Source of the DNA: Sipunculus nudus | Taxonomy: Eukaryota; Annelida; Sipuncula; Golfingiida; Sipunculidae | Direction of reading: 5' to 3' | Length of the DNA stretch: 64,000 bases | Assembly: GCA_026874595.1 (NCBI GenBank) | Contig: CM049320.1 | Span: 22,703,714-22,767,713, forward strand | Position numbers and translations under genes: made by a program | The notes under the pieces: model-generated | What the model was told of the DNA's origin: nothing | Database searches by the model: none | Seen by the model: only the letters and a program-made list of their open reading frames with translations | Shown: in pieces, positions 24,088 to 35,969 of the stretch | How the letters are laid out: the number at the start of each line of letters is the position of its first letter | Position numbering within the stretch: position 1 is the stretch's first letter

Positions 24088-25615
24088 CTGTAAAATTGAT
24101 ACGCTATCATTTCATGTCTAACATTGAACTCGAATGTAGACAGAGACACACATGTATAAGTCACGTAATGTTCCTACGAGCAAGGGTACGGCTGTTACAC
24201 TTTATCAGATACCTTGCTTCATCTACAACTATAAACACTTAAATAACACATGAATCAAATAGAAAGCACTCACATCTGTGGTATATTTGAACTGTACCTA
24301 ATGCACCATACACTCCTCACGAGTGGTTATACATGCAGGAGCTCAGGCCTACTTCATTTTAACTACTGCCTTGAAAAGATTTTAGGGGTTTTGACACGAG
24401 GGATCGCACAGGGCTTAGAATCAGACCAACAAGAGTGGGGTATAGAGGATGAAAAATCAAAGTTAAAATGGATTGGATCTTGAACAATTGCAAGGTATAA
24501 CTGATGCACAAGGAATGATAATAGATAATTGCAAGTGCAGTACTAAAATGAATTGCAAACAGAGACACATTAAAAAATCACACAGAGAAATAAAATATCA
24601 AGTAATGCATGTGATATTATCCCTTTACACAATGGATTATAAATGTTAATTGGAGATGTTAAATAACCTTTCAAATACAGACAAGGCCTATATTTTAATT
24701 GCATAACGATAATGTAAACAGATGCATTTTCAACACTTCAACTAAGTAATTCATCTGCATTATCTTATTCTTGCCTTCCCCTAGCGACTAACAACTTCTG
24801 GAACTTTTTGTGCAGTGATTGAAACATTTTGCACCAGATACCTGCAATTAAAAGTCTTGCAGAATATTTACGAAGACTCTGAGACCAGTTGGTCAAGGAT
24901 AAGTGTTTTCATCACGTCGATCTTCTTGATCAACCATACCCTGTTCTTCTTTATAAGTCTGTGTTGTACTGTAGCTCTTGTAAAATTAATACCCCATCTA
25001 TTCAAGTGCAAACACTAAACAAGAATGTAGACAGAGAAACTCACGTATCAGTCGCATGATCTTTTTACCAGCAGGGGTATGGCTTTTAAACTTGACAAGG
25101 CCTATTTTGCAAATACATAAAAGTTATTTAAACGCGTGCAGTTTCAGCACTGACCACTAAATGATTAATCTGCAGTGTCATTTTCTTGCCTTCCCCTCGC
25201 AACTAACAACTTTTGGAACTTTTTGTGCAGTGATTCAAACATTTTGCACCAGATACCGTCAATAAAAAATCATGCAGAATATACACGTAGACTCTGAGAC
25301 CAGTTGGTCAAGGATTAGTGTTTTCATCATGTTGATCTTCTCGATCAACCATACCCTGTTCTTCCTTATAAGTCTGTGTTGCACTGTAGCTCTTGTAGGC
25401 ATGCTGTGGGCATAAATCATCAGTCTGGAATCAACTTGGCATGCAGACTGCTTACACAATTCGTATTGCCCTAATATGCAATGGATGCACTGAATCTGTA
25501 CTTTCTTACAATAATGTCATAATTATCTTATATATCTAGTTTTAGGGTGGATTTACCATGTAACAATTATCACACAACGTTGTTATTCTGTGGATGAAGT
25601 ACCAGTTTTCCTTAC

Positions 25616-25752
25616 TTTGAGAGCAGTTAGTTGAGTCTGAGATATAACACCATCCTGAATCAGTTGAACAAGGATAAGTGTGTTGGTCATGTCGATCCTC
25701 TCAATCAACCATACCCTGTTCTTTGTTATTAGTGTGTGCTGCGCTTAATCTC
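25616..25752 (-). pseudogene. A2 (CARD-like) exon with shared early stop
   Basis: The second full codon is TAA (plus TTA at 25745-25747) where other copies have TCA. The rest of the exon and the splice sites are unchanged. The next two units carry the same stop. Confidence 0.65.
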
Positions 25753-27280
25753 CTGTAAAATTGATACGCTATCATTTCATGTCTAACATTGAACTCGAAT
25801 GTAGACAGAGACACACATGTATAAGTCACGTAATGTTCCTACGAGCAAGGGTACGGCCGTTATACTTTATCAGATACCTTGCTTCATCTACAACTATAAA
25901 CACTTAAATAACACATGAATCAAATAGAAAGCACTCACATCTGTAGTATATTTGAACTGTACCTAATGCACCATACACTCCTCACGAGTGGTTATACATG
26001 CAGGAGCTCAGGCCTACTTCATTTTAACTACTGCCTTGAAAAGATTTTAGGGGTTTTGACACGAGGGATTGCAAAAGGCTTAGAATCAGACCAACAAGAG
26101 TGGGGTATGGAGGATGTAAAATCAAAGTTAAAATGGATTGGATCTTGAACAATTGCAAGGTATAACTGATGCACAAGGAATGATAATAGATATTTGCAAG
26201 TGCAGTACTAAAATGAATTGCAAACAGAGACACATTAAAAAATCACACATAGAAATAAAATATCAAGTAATGCATGTGATATTATCCCTTTACACAATGG
26301 ATTATAAATGTTAATTGGAGATGTTAAATAACCTTTCAAACACAGACAAGGCCTATATTTTAATTGCATAACGATAATGTAAACAGGTGCATTTTCAACA
26401 CTTCAACTAAGTAATTCATCTGCATTATCTTATTCTTGCCTTCCCCTAGCGACTAACAACTTCTGGAACTTTTTGTGCAGTGATTGAAACATTTTGCACC
26501 AGATACCTGCAATTAAAAGTCTTGCAGAATATATACGAAGACTCTGAGACCAGTTGGTCAAGGATAAGTGTTTTCATCACGTCGATCTTCTCGATCAACC
26601 ATACCCTGTTCTTCTTTATAAGTCTGTGTTGCACTGTAGCTCTTGTAAAATTAATACCCCATCTATTCAAGTGCAAACACTAAACAAGAATGTAGACAGA
26701 GAAACTCACGTATCAGTCGCATGATCTTTTTACCAGCAGGGGTATGGCTGTTAAACTTGACAAGGCCTATTTTGCAAATACATAAAAGTTATTTAAACAC
26801 GTGCAGTTTCAGCACTGACCACTAAATGATTCATCTGCAGTGTCATTTTCTTGCCTTCCCCTCGCGACTAACAACTTTTGGAACTTTTTGTGCAGTGATT
26901 CAAACATTTTGCACCAGATACCGTCAATAAAAAGTCATGCAGAATATACACGTAGACTCTGAGACCAGTTGGTCAAGGATTAGTGTTTTCATCATGTTGA
27001 TCTTCTCGATCAACCATACCCTGTTCTTCCTTATAAGTCTGTGTTGCACTGTAGCTCTTGTAGGCATGCGGTGGGCATAAATCATCAGTCTGGAATCAAC
27101 TTGGCATGCAGACTGCTTACACAATTCGTAATGCCCTAATATGCAATGGATGCACTGAATCTGTACTTTCTTACAATAATGTCATAATTATCTTATATAT
27201 CTAGTTTTAGGGTGGATTTACCATGTAACAATTATCACACAACGTTGTTATTCTGTGGATGAAGTACCAGTTTTCCTTAC

Positions 27281-27417
27281 TTTGAGAGCAGTTAGTTGAG
27301 TCTGAGATATAACACCATCCTGAATCAGTTGAACAAGGATAAGTGTGTTGGTCATGTCGATCCTCTCAATCAACCATACCCTGTTCTTTGTTATTAGTGT
27401 GTGCTGCGCTTAATCTC
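27281..27417 (-). pseudogene. A2 (CARD-like) exon with shared early stop
   Basis: The same TAA at the second full codon as in 25616-25752. The copy lies 1665 bp away. Confidence 0.65.
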
Positions 27418-28945
27418 CTGTAAAATTGATACGCTATCATTTCATGTCTAACATTGAACTCGAATGTAGACAGAGACACACATGTATAAGTCACGTAATG
27501 TTCCTACGAGCAAGGGTACGGCCGTTATACTTTATCAGATACCTTGCTTCATCTACAACTATAAACACTTAAATAACACATGAATCAAATAGAAAGCACT
27601 CACATCTGTAGTATATTTGAACTGTACCTAATGCACCATACACTCCTCACGAGTGGTTATACATGCAGGAGCTCAGGCCTACTTCATTTTAACTACTGCC
27701 TTGAAAAGATTTTAGGGGTTTTGACACGAGGGATTGCAAAAGGCTTAGAATCAGACCAACAAGAGTGGGGTATGGAGGATGTAAAATCAAAGTTAAAATG
27801 GATTGGATCTTGAACAATTGCAAGGTATAACTGATGCACAAGGAATGATAATAGATATTTGCAAGTGCAGTACTAAAATGAATTGCAAACAGAGACACAT
27901 TAAAAAATCACACATAGAAATAAAATATCAAGTAATGCATGTGATATTATCCCTTTACACAATGGATTATAAATGTTAATTGGAGATGTTAAATAACCTT
28001 TCAAACACAGACAAGGCCTATATTTTAATTGCATAACGATAATGTAAACAGGTGCATTTTCAACACTTCAACTAAGTAATTCATCTGCATTATCTTATTC
28101 TTGCCTTCCCCTAGCGACTAACAACTTCTGGAACTTTTTGTGCAGTGATTGAAACATTTTGCACCAGATACCTGCAATTAAAAGTCTTGCAGAATATATA
28201 CGAAGACTCTGAGACCAGTTGGTCAAGGATAAGTGTTTTCATCACGTCGATCTTCTCGATCAACCATACCCTGTTCTTCTTTATAAGTCTGTGTTGCACT
28301 GTAGCTCTTGTAAAATTAATACCCCATCTATTCAAGTGCAAACACTAAACAAGAATGTAGACAGAGAAACTCACGTATCAGTCGCATGATCTTTTTACCA
28401 GCAGGGGTATGGCTGTTAAACTTGACAAGGCCTATTTTGCAAATACATAAAAGTTATTTAAACACGTGCAGTTTCAGCACTGACCACTAAATGATTCATC
28501 TGCAGTGTCATTTTCTTGCCTTCCCCTCGCGACTAACAACTTTTGGAACTTTTTGTGCAGTGATTCAAACATTTTGCACCAGATACCGTCAATAAAAAGT
28601 CATGCAGAATATACACGTAGACTCTGAGACCAGTTGGTCAAGGATTAGTGTTTTCATCATGTTGATCTTCTCGATCAACCATACCCTGTTCTTCCTTATA
28701 AGTCTGTGTTGCACTGTAGCTCTTGTAGGCATGCGGTGGGCATAAATCATCAGTCTGGAATCAACTTGGCATGCAGACTGCTTACACAATTCGTAATGCC
28801 CTAATATGCAATGGATGCACTGAATCTGTACTTTCTTACAATAATGTCATAATTATCTTATATATCTAGTTTTAGGGTGGATTTACCATGTAACAATTAT
28901 CACACAACGTTGTTATTCTGTGGATGAAGTACCAGTTTTCCTTAC

Positions 28946-29082
28946 TTTGAGAGCAGTTAGTTGAGTCTGAGATATAACACCATCCTGAATCAGTTGAACA
29001 AGGATAAGTGTGTTGGTCATGTCGATCCTCTCAATCAACCATACCCTGTTCTTTGTTATTAGTGTGTGCTGCGCTTAATCTC
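28946..29082 (-). pseudogene. A2 (CARD-like) exon with shared early stop
   Basis: Third consecutive copy with TAA at the second full codon, followed by a 2706-type unit. Confidence 0.65.
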
Positions 29083-31539
29083 CTGTAAAATTGATACGCT
29101 ATCATTTCATGTCTAACATTGAACTCGAATGTAGACAGAGACACACATGTATAAGTCACGTAATGTTCCTACGAGCAAGGGTACGGCCGTTATACTTTAT
29201 CAGATACCTTGCTTCATCTACAACTATAAACACTTAAATAACACATGAATCAAATAGAAAGCACTCACATCTGTGGTATATTTGAACTGTACCTAATGCA
29301 CCATACACTCCTCACGAGTGGTTATACATGCAGGAGCTCAGGCCTACTTCATTTTAACTACTGCCTTGAAAAGATTTTAGGGGTTTTGACACGAGGGATT
29401 GCACAGGGCTTAGAATCAGACCAACAAGAGTGGGGTATAGAGGATGTAAAATCAAAGTTAAAATGGATTGGATCTTGAACAATTGCAAGGTATAACTAAT
29501 GCACAGGGAATGATAATAGATAATTGCAAGTGCAGTACTAAAATGAATTGCAAACAGAGACACATTAAAAAATCACACATAGAAATAAAATATCAAGTAA
29601 TGCATGTGATATTATCCCTTTTCTACAATGGATTATAAATGTTAATTGGAGATGTTAAATAACCTTTCAAATACAGACAAGGCCTATATTTTAATTGCAT
29701 AACGATAATGTAAACAGGTGCATTTTCAACACTTCAACTAAGTAACTCATCTGCATTATCTTATCCTAGCCTCCTAGTGCAGTGATTGAAACATTTTGCA
29801 CCAGAGACCTGCAATCAAAAGTCATGCAGAATATATACGAAGACTCTGAGACCAGTTGGTCAAGGATAAGTGTTTTCATCACGTCGATCTTCTCGATCAA
29901 CCATACCCTGTTCTTCTTTATAAGTCTGTGTTGCGCTGTAGCTCTTGTAAAATTAATACCCCATCTATTCAAGTGCAAACACTAAACAAGAATGTAGACA
30001 GAGAAACTCACGTATAAGTCACATGATCTTTTTACCAGCAGGGGTATGGCTGTTAAACTTTACAAGGCCTATTTTGCAATTACATAAAAGTTATTTTAAA
30101 CACGTGCATTTTCAGCACTGACCACTAAATGATTCATCTGCAGTGTCATTTTCTTGCCTTCCCCTCGCGACTAACAACTTTTGGAACTTTTTGTGCAGTG
30201 ATTCAAACATTTTGCACCAGATACCGTCAATAAAAAGTCATGCAGAATATACACGTAGACTCTGAGACCAGTTGGTCAAGGATTAGTGTTTTCATCATGT
30301 TGATCTTCTCGATCAACCATACCCTGTTCTTCTTTATAAGTCTGTGTTGGACTGTAGCTCTTGTAAAATTGATACTCCATCTATTCAAGTGCTAACACTA
30401 AACAAGAATGTAAACAGACACACATGTATCAGTCACATGATCTTCCTACCAGCAAGGGTATGACTGGTAAACTTTACCAGATACCTTACCTCATAATCAA
30501 CTACGAACACTAAAATAACACGATTCAACTAGAAAGCACTCACATCTGTGGTATATTTGATCTGTAAACAATGCACTTTACACTCCTAGTGCAACGGTTA
30601 TACTTGCAGTCGTTTCAGACCAACTTCATTTTAACTACACTGGTCAGATAGCACATTTGTCTTACAGTTGTTTCAGGCCTTTTTTTTATTTTACTTCTGT
30701 TTTAATCAGTTTTTTTGGTTTTGGACACCAGGAATGGCGCAGTGCTAGGAATCAGACCAACAAGAGTGGGGTGTCAGGATTTAAAATGCATAATGGATGC
30801 ACAATGCATTACCACACCCATTGGTCCTATTACAATTATTTGCGCTGTGTGAGACTTCAAGGCAAGAGAATCAAAGTTAAAATGGATTGGATCTGGCACA
30901 ATTGCAAAGTATAACCAATGCGCAAAGAATGATAATGGATCATTACAATTGCAGTACTAAAAACAATTGCAAAAAAACACATTTAAAAAGCACACATACA
31001 AATAAAATATCAAGTACCACATGATAATATTCCCATATCCAATAGATTATAAAAGTTTAATAGCCGATGTTAAATAACCTTTCAAATACGGACAATGCTT
31101 TATTTAAGTTGCATAAAGATAATGTGAACCAGTGCATTCTTATTACTAACCACTCAAGAATTCATCTGCAGTTTCTGTTTCATGCCTTCCCCTCGCTAGT
31201 AACAACTTCTGGAACTTTTTGTGCAGTGATTGAAACATTTTGCACCAGATACCTGCAATCAGTCATGCAGAATATTCACAATGAAGTAGAACGTGATATA
31301 ATGCATATGATAAGCCTCCTCATCCGCTTTCTCATAAGAAAGAGACCTTTTGTCTGCATCAGTGTGGCGAACAGCAGAAATGAAGCAAGAATACACATAG
31401 AATATGCTCAGCTTTCATTTGATGTGCGTCAGGCATGCTGTGGGCATAAATCATGCGGTCTGGAATCAACTTGGCATGCACACTGCTTACACAATTCATA
31501 TTGCCCTAATATGCAATGGATGCACTGAATCTGTACTTA

Positions 31540-31837
31540 TGCGTTAGATGTGTGTTGCTCATTAGTCAAAGTAATGAAAAATTTTCGAAATTTTAAGCAT
31601 ATAGCTGCGAATTAAAAAATTCTATAAATTACCTCATAAGACTTGATATCAGCAGGCGTGTGACAGGGCCTTTAAAATCACATTCTGTTATCAGAACCTC
31701 ATCTTGGTTGTCATGCTCTGACAGACATAGTCTTTTCTATGGATGTTGATCCAAATCGTGCAGTTTACTAGCAACTTTAAACCAGAAATACTCGTATATT
31801 CACAAGTGTCATGCTACAGAAACCTAACAGAAGTGTG

Positions 31838-31899
<62 letters not shown>

Positions 31900-32190
31900 C
31901 ATCAAAGTAATCTGCATATATAACATACCTGACAAGTTGTGATTTCACCACTTTTTCATTTAACAACCTTAATCAGACGTGTGGGCCCTACCGACCTGTC
32001 ACCTTGGTAAATTCGCTTTCGTCTTTACCCTCTTATCGTCTTATCTCCAGGCAACAAACCATAATAGTTCTTCACTCTCCCTTCATAGTTTAACTCTCAT
32101 TTTTAAGATAAACATTGTTACATAAAAAATAAGAAAATATCAAACATAAACCACAGTACATCATAGTCTTTATATGGATTACATATAAAA
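31540..32190. repeat. Non-array insert with (TA)n, first copy
   Basis: The unit text breaks after CTGAATCTGTACTT and resumes at CTTCTTACAATAATG, with about 650 bp in between. That segment carries a TA run at about 31842-31898. It recurs at about 39047-39690. A diverged relative of its right part (TAAGAAAATAT, CTTGGTAA, TTCACTCTCCCTT) lies at about 33600-33830. No gene seen. Confidence 0.65.
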
Positions 32191-32309
32191 TGAAACTTCT
32201 TACAATAATGTCATAATTATCTTATATATCTAGTTTTAGGGTGGATTTACCATGTAACAATGGTCACACAATATCGTTATTCTTTGGACTAAGTACCAGT
32301 TTCCCTTAC

Positions 32310-32461
32310 TTGGAGAGCATCTAGCTGACTCTAGATCTGTGACATCACACCATCCTGAACCAATTAGTAATTCATCTGCAGTGTCCCTTCTTGCCTTCGC
32401 CTCGCGACTTACAACTTCTGGATCTTTTTGTGCAGTGATTGAAACATTTTGCACCAGTTAC
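32310..32461 (-). pseudogene. B exon fused to the tail of an A exon
   Basis: Module B at 32361-32461 is intact to REAKARRDTADELLIG. It is then joined without intron to the last 51 nt of an A exon (GGTTCAGGATGG), sharing AATTGGT at the junction. In the A frame a TAG follows. The B frame instead stays open to 32236. A second copy is at 39801-39952. Confidence 0.5.
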
Positions 32462-32913
32462 TTGCAATCACAAGTCATGCAGAATATATATGAAGACTCT
32501 GAGATATAACACCATCCTGAATCAGTTGATCAAGGATAAGTGTGTTGGTCATGTCGATCTTCTCAATCAACCATACCCTGTTCTTCGTTACAAGTCAGCT
32601 GTTCGCTGAATCTACTGTAAAATTGATACCCTATCTATTCAAGTGCATACGCTAGACAAGAGCAAGAATGTACTGAGACACATTTATCAGTCATGGCTGT
32701 ATACATTATCAGATACTTAGCTTCATCAACAACTACACACACTAAATAACACATGAATCAACTAGAAAGCACTCATATCTGTGGTATATTGGATCTGTAA
32801 ACAATGCACCATACACTCTTCTTGCAGTGTTTATACATGCAGTCGTTTGCTCCCAAGATACTGAAGCAACACCCTGGCAGACAGTAGTTACCCTATGTCT
32901 CCATAAACTCCTA

Positions 32914-33087
32914 AAAGAATGATTCACTCACAGTGGTAACAATGGAACCACAATCTAAGAGACTAGAAACATCACAAGAGCCAAACTTAGCCCTAACAAT
33001 TGGTCTGCCACCAATACTCTTACTTATAAAGTCATTTTCAGTTGAGCCTGCACCCGACCCCCCAACTACTTGGCTCTCTGAAACTGT
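32914..33087 (-). pseudogene. Ty3/Gypsy-type protease fragment, copy 1
   Basis: 58 open codons on the minus strand, bounded by stops. They contain GGRPIVRAKFGSCDVSSLLD followed by CGSIVTTVSESFF. This is the layout of retropepsins of Ty3/Gypsy elements (basic strand, then hydrophobic-LL-D-x-G-S-x-V-T-T). The catalytic triad reads D-C-G instead of D-S/T-G, which would be expected to impair activity. Both flanks are stopped (TAA upstream, TAG at 32911-32913, another TAG shortly after). No reverse transcriptase follows. It is a fossil fragment in the array. Confidence 0.6.
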
Positions 33088-33176
33088 TTAAAGGTGCATC
33101 ATCGGGCCCTGATGTTCCAGGTAACAATTAACACACAACACTTTTATTCTGTGGATGAAGTACCGGTTTCCCGTAC

Positions 33177-33313
33177 TTTGATAGCAACAAGCTGACTATG
33201 GGACATCACACAAACCTGGACCAGCTGGTCAAGGATAAGTGTGTTCATCACTTCGATCTTCTCGATCAACCACTACCTGTTCTTCATTATAAGTCTGTGT
33301 TGCGCTTTATCTC
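33177..33313 (-). pseudogene. A-type exon with stop
   Basis: A 137-nt module with tttacag acceptor. The donor is GTACGG. The RVW site reads AGG TAG TGG, so the frame is interrupted. The Leu pattern is otherwise kept (EVMNTLILDQLVQ). Confidence 0.55.
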
Positions 33314-33469
33314 CTGTAAAATTGATACCACATCAATTCAAGTGCTAACAATAAACAAGAATGTAGACAGAGAAACACATGTATCAGTCACCTGATCTTC
33401 CTACCAGCAAGGGTATGGCCGTTATACCTTTCTTCATCGCCAACTACAAACACTAAAATAACACATGGA

Positions 33470-33830
33470 TCACCTGAGGTCTCACCAAAATAGCAGGGGG
33501 TGCAGAATGCCGATGGAGGGGGGAGGGTATTGGAGGGGGTGTACCACTCCAGTGGTCTGATAGTGTTTGAAAAAACAATGTTTTCTACTGCATTCTGGTG
33601 CATTTTTGCTGTAATTTATTGTTAGCCCAACAGACCTGCCATCTTGGTAATCCCGCATTCCTTTTAGCACTCTTCAGGCAACATACCATAGTTGCACTTC
33701 ACTCTCCCTTAATATTCTTATTTTAGTGATTAAAATTGTTACACTAAAAATAAGAAAATATAACATATTTAACCAAAGTACTTACATCATAGCCTTATGT
33801 TTATTACATGTTATATAAACTGTGTTTCAA
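33470..33830. other. G-rich/C-rich insert and spacer, no clear gene
   Basis: A purine-rich tract (GGAGGGGGGAGGG near 33515-33540) lies beside a relative of the 31.5-kb insert. Minus-strand frames of 62 and 71 codons overlap here (33388-33670). One contains VVHPLQYPPPSIG and meets a GTGAGACC donor-like site, but nothing recognisable supports coding. The copy at 40961-41320 is nearly the same. Confidence 0.4.
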
Positions 33831-33934
33831 TAATGTCACAATTATCATTAATATCTAGTTTTAGGGTGGATTCACAATGTAACAATTATCACACAACATT
33901 GTTATTCTGTGGATAAAGTACCAGTTTCCCTTAC

Positions 33935-34071
33935 TTTGAGAGCAACAAGGTGACTCTGAGATATAACACCATCCTGGACCGGCTGGTCAAGGATAAGTGT
34001 GTTTGTCGCGTCTGTCTTCCCGAGAAACTATACCTTATTGTTCTTAATAAGTCTGCAGTGGGCTGAATCTC
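33935..34071 (-). pseudogene. A-type exon with stop
   Basis: 137 nt with a tatcag acceptor and GTAAGG donor. The conserved Trp position reads TAG (KVW becomes KV-stop). Confidence 0.55.
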
Positions 34072-34184
34072 CTGATAAATTGATACCCTATCAAATCAAA
34101 TACTAACACTTTAGGGTGGATGTACCATGCTACAATTATGAAACAACATTGTAATTCTGTGGAGGAAGTTTGGGTTTCCCTTAC

Positions 34185-34305
34185 TTTGAGAGCAACAAGC
34201 TGACTCTGAGATATAACACCATCCTGAACCAGTTGATCAAGGATAAGATATTCTCAGTCAACCATACCCTGTTCTTTGTTGTCAGCCTGGGATGTGCTGA
34301 ATCTT
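34185..34305 (-). pseudogene. A-type exon with 16-nt deletion
   Basis: 121 nt instead of 137. GTGTGTTGGTCATGTC-like sequence is missing after AAGGATAA, which shifts the frame. The paralogous copy at 41677-41813 is full length and intact. Confidence 0.6.
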
Positions 34306-35832
34306 CTGTAAAATTGATACCCATCAGTTAAAGTTCTAACACTAAACAAGAATGTAGACGGAGACACACATGTATCAGTCACGTGATTTTCTTTGTGCAA
34401 GGAAATGGCCTTTATACTCTACCAGATATATTGCTTCATTGACAACTACACACACTTAAATAACACATGAATCAAATAGAAAGCACTCACATCTGTGGTA
34501 TATTTGAACTGTACCTAATGCACCATACACTCCTCACGAGTGGTTATACATGCAGGAGCTCAGGCCTACTTCATTTCAACTACTGCCTTTAAAAGATTTT
34601 AGGGGTTTTGACACGAGGGATTGCACAGGGCTTAGAATCAGACCAACAAGAGGGGGGTATGGAGGATATAAAATCAAAGTTAAAATGGATTGGATCTTGA
34701 ACAATTGCAAGGTATAACTGATGCCCAAGGAATGATAATAGATAATTACAAGTGCAGTACTAAAATGAATTGCCAACAGAGACACATTAAAAAATCACAC
34801 ATAGAAATAAAATATCAAGTAATTCATGTGATATTATCCCTTTACACAATGGATTATAAATGTTAATTGGAGATGTTAAATAACCTTTCAAATACAGACA
34901 AGGCCTATATTTTAATTGCATAACGATAATGTAAACAGATGCATTTTCAACACTTCAACTAAGTAATTCATCTGCATTATCTTATTCTTGCCTTCCCCTA
35001 GCGACTAACAACTTCTGGAACTTTTTGTGCAGTGATTGAAACATTTTGCACCAGATACCTGCAATCAAAAGTCATGCAGAATATATACGAAGACTCTGAG
35101 ACCAGTTGGTCAAGGATAAGTGTTTTCAACATGTCGACCTTCTCCATCAACCATACCCTGTTCTTCTTAATAAGTCTGTGTTGCACTTTAGCTCTTGTAA
35201 AATTAATACCCCATCTATCCAAGTGCTAACACTAAACAAAAATGTAGACAGAGAAACTCACGTATCAGTCACATGATCTTTTTACCAGCAGGGGTATGGC
35301 TGTTAAACTTTACAAGGCCTATATTGCAAATACATAAAAGTTATTTAAACACGTGCAGTTTCAGCACTGACCACTAAATGATTCATCTGCAGTGTCATTT
35401 TCTTGCCTTCCCCTCGCGACTAACAACTTTTGGAACTTTTTGTGCAGTGATTCAAACATTTTGCACCAGATACCGTCAATAAAAAATCATGCAGAATATA
35501 CACGTAGACTCTGAGACCAGTTGGTCAAGGATTAGTGTTTTCATCATGTTGATCTTCTCGATCAACCATACCCTGTTCTTCCTTATAAGTCTGTGTTGCA
35601 CTGTAGCTCTTGTAGGCATGCGGTGGGCATAAATCATCAATCTGGAATCAACTTGGCATGCACACTGCTTATACAATTCGTATTGCCCTAATATGCAATG
35701 GATGCCTTGAATCTGTACTTTCTTACAATAATGTCATAATTATCTTATATATCTAGTTTTAGGGTGGATTTACCATGTAACAATTATCACACAACGTTGT
35801 TATTCTGTGGATGAAGTACCAGTTTTCCTTAC

Positions 35833-35969
35833 TTTGAGAGCAGTTAGTTGAGCCTGAGATATAACACCATCCTGAATCAGTTGAACAAGGATAAGTGTGT
35901 TGGTCATGTCGATCCGCTCAATCAACCATACCCTGTTCTTTGTTATTAGTGTGTGCTGCGCTGAATCTC
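35833..35969 (-). CDS. A2 (CARD-like) exon, intact
   Basis: Open 45-codon frame (SQAQL instead of SQTQL), acceptor and donor kept. Confidence 0.5.

Larger units (their letters stand above)
25259..28588 (-). repeat. Two near-identical 1665-bp units in tandem
   Basis: 25259-26923 and 26924-28588 are offset by 1665 bp. The encoded short frames, the stop in A2 and the spacer text are the same with only a handful of differences. This is probably the youngest duplication in the array. Confidence 0.75.
20540..31540 (-). repeat. Higher-order repeat copy 3, expanded (about 11 kb)
   Basis: Units of 1706, 1705, 1665, 1665 and 1665 bp, then most of a 2706-type unit that is cut at about 31540 by non-array sequence. 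Compared with copies 1 and 2, two additional 1665-bp units are present. 21370-25680 matches 5800-10110 at an offset of about 15568. Confidence 0.8.

Noticed and set aside
4369-24483. Many 60-80 codon plus-strand frames recurring in each 1.7-kb unit
   Set aside because: They are reverse-strand shadows of the A and B modules or fall in spacer S. Several begin at GTG, and none has a recognisable domain.
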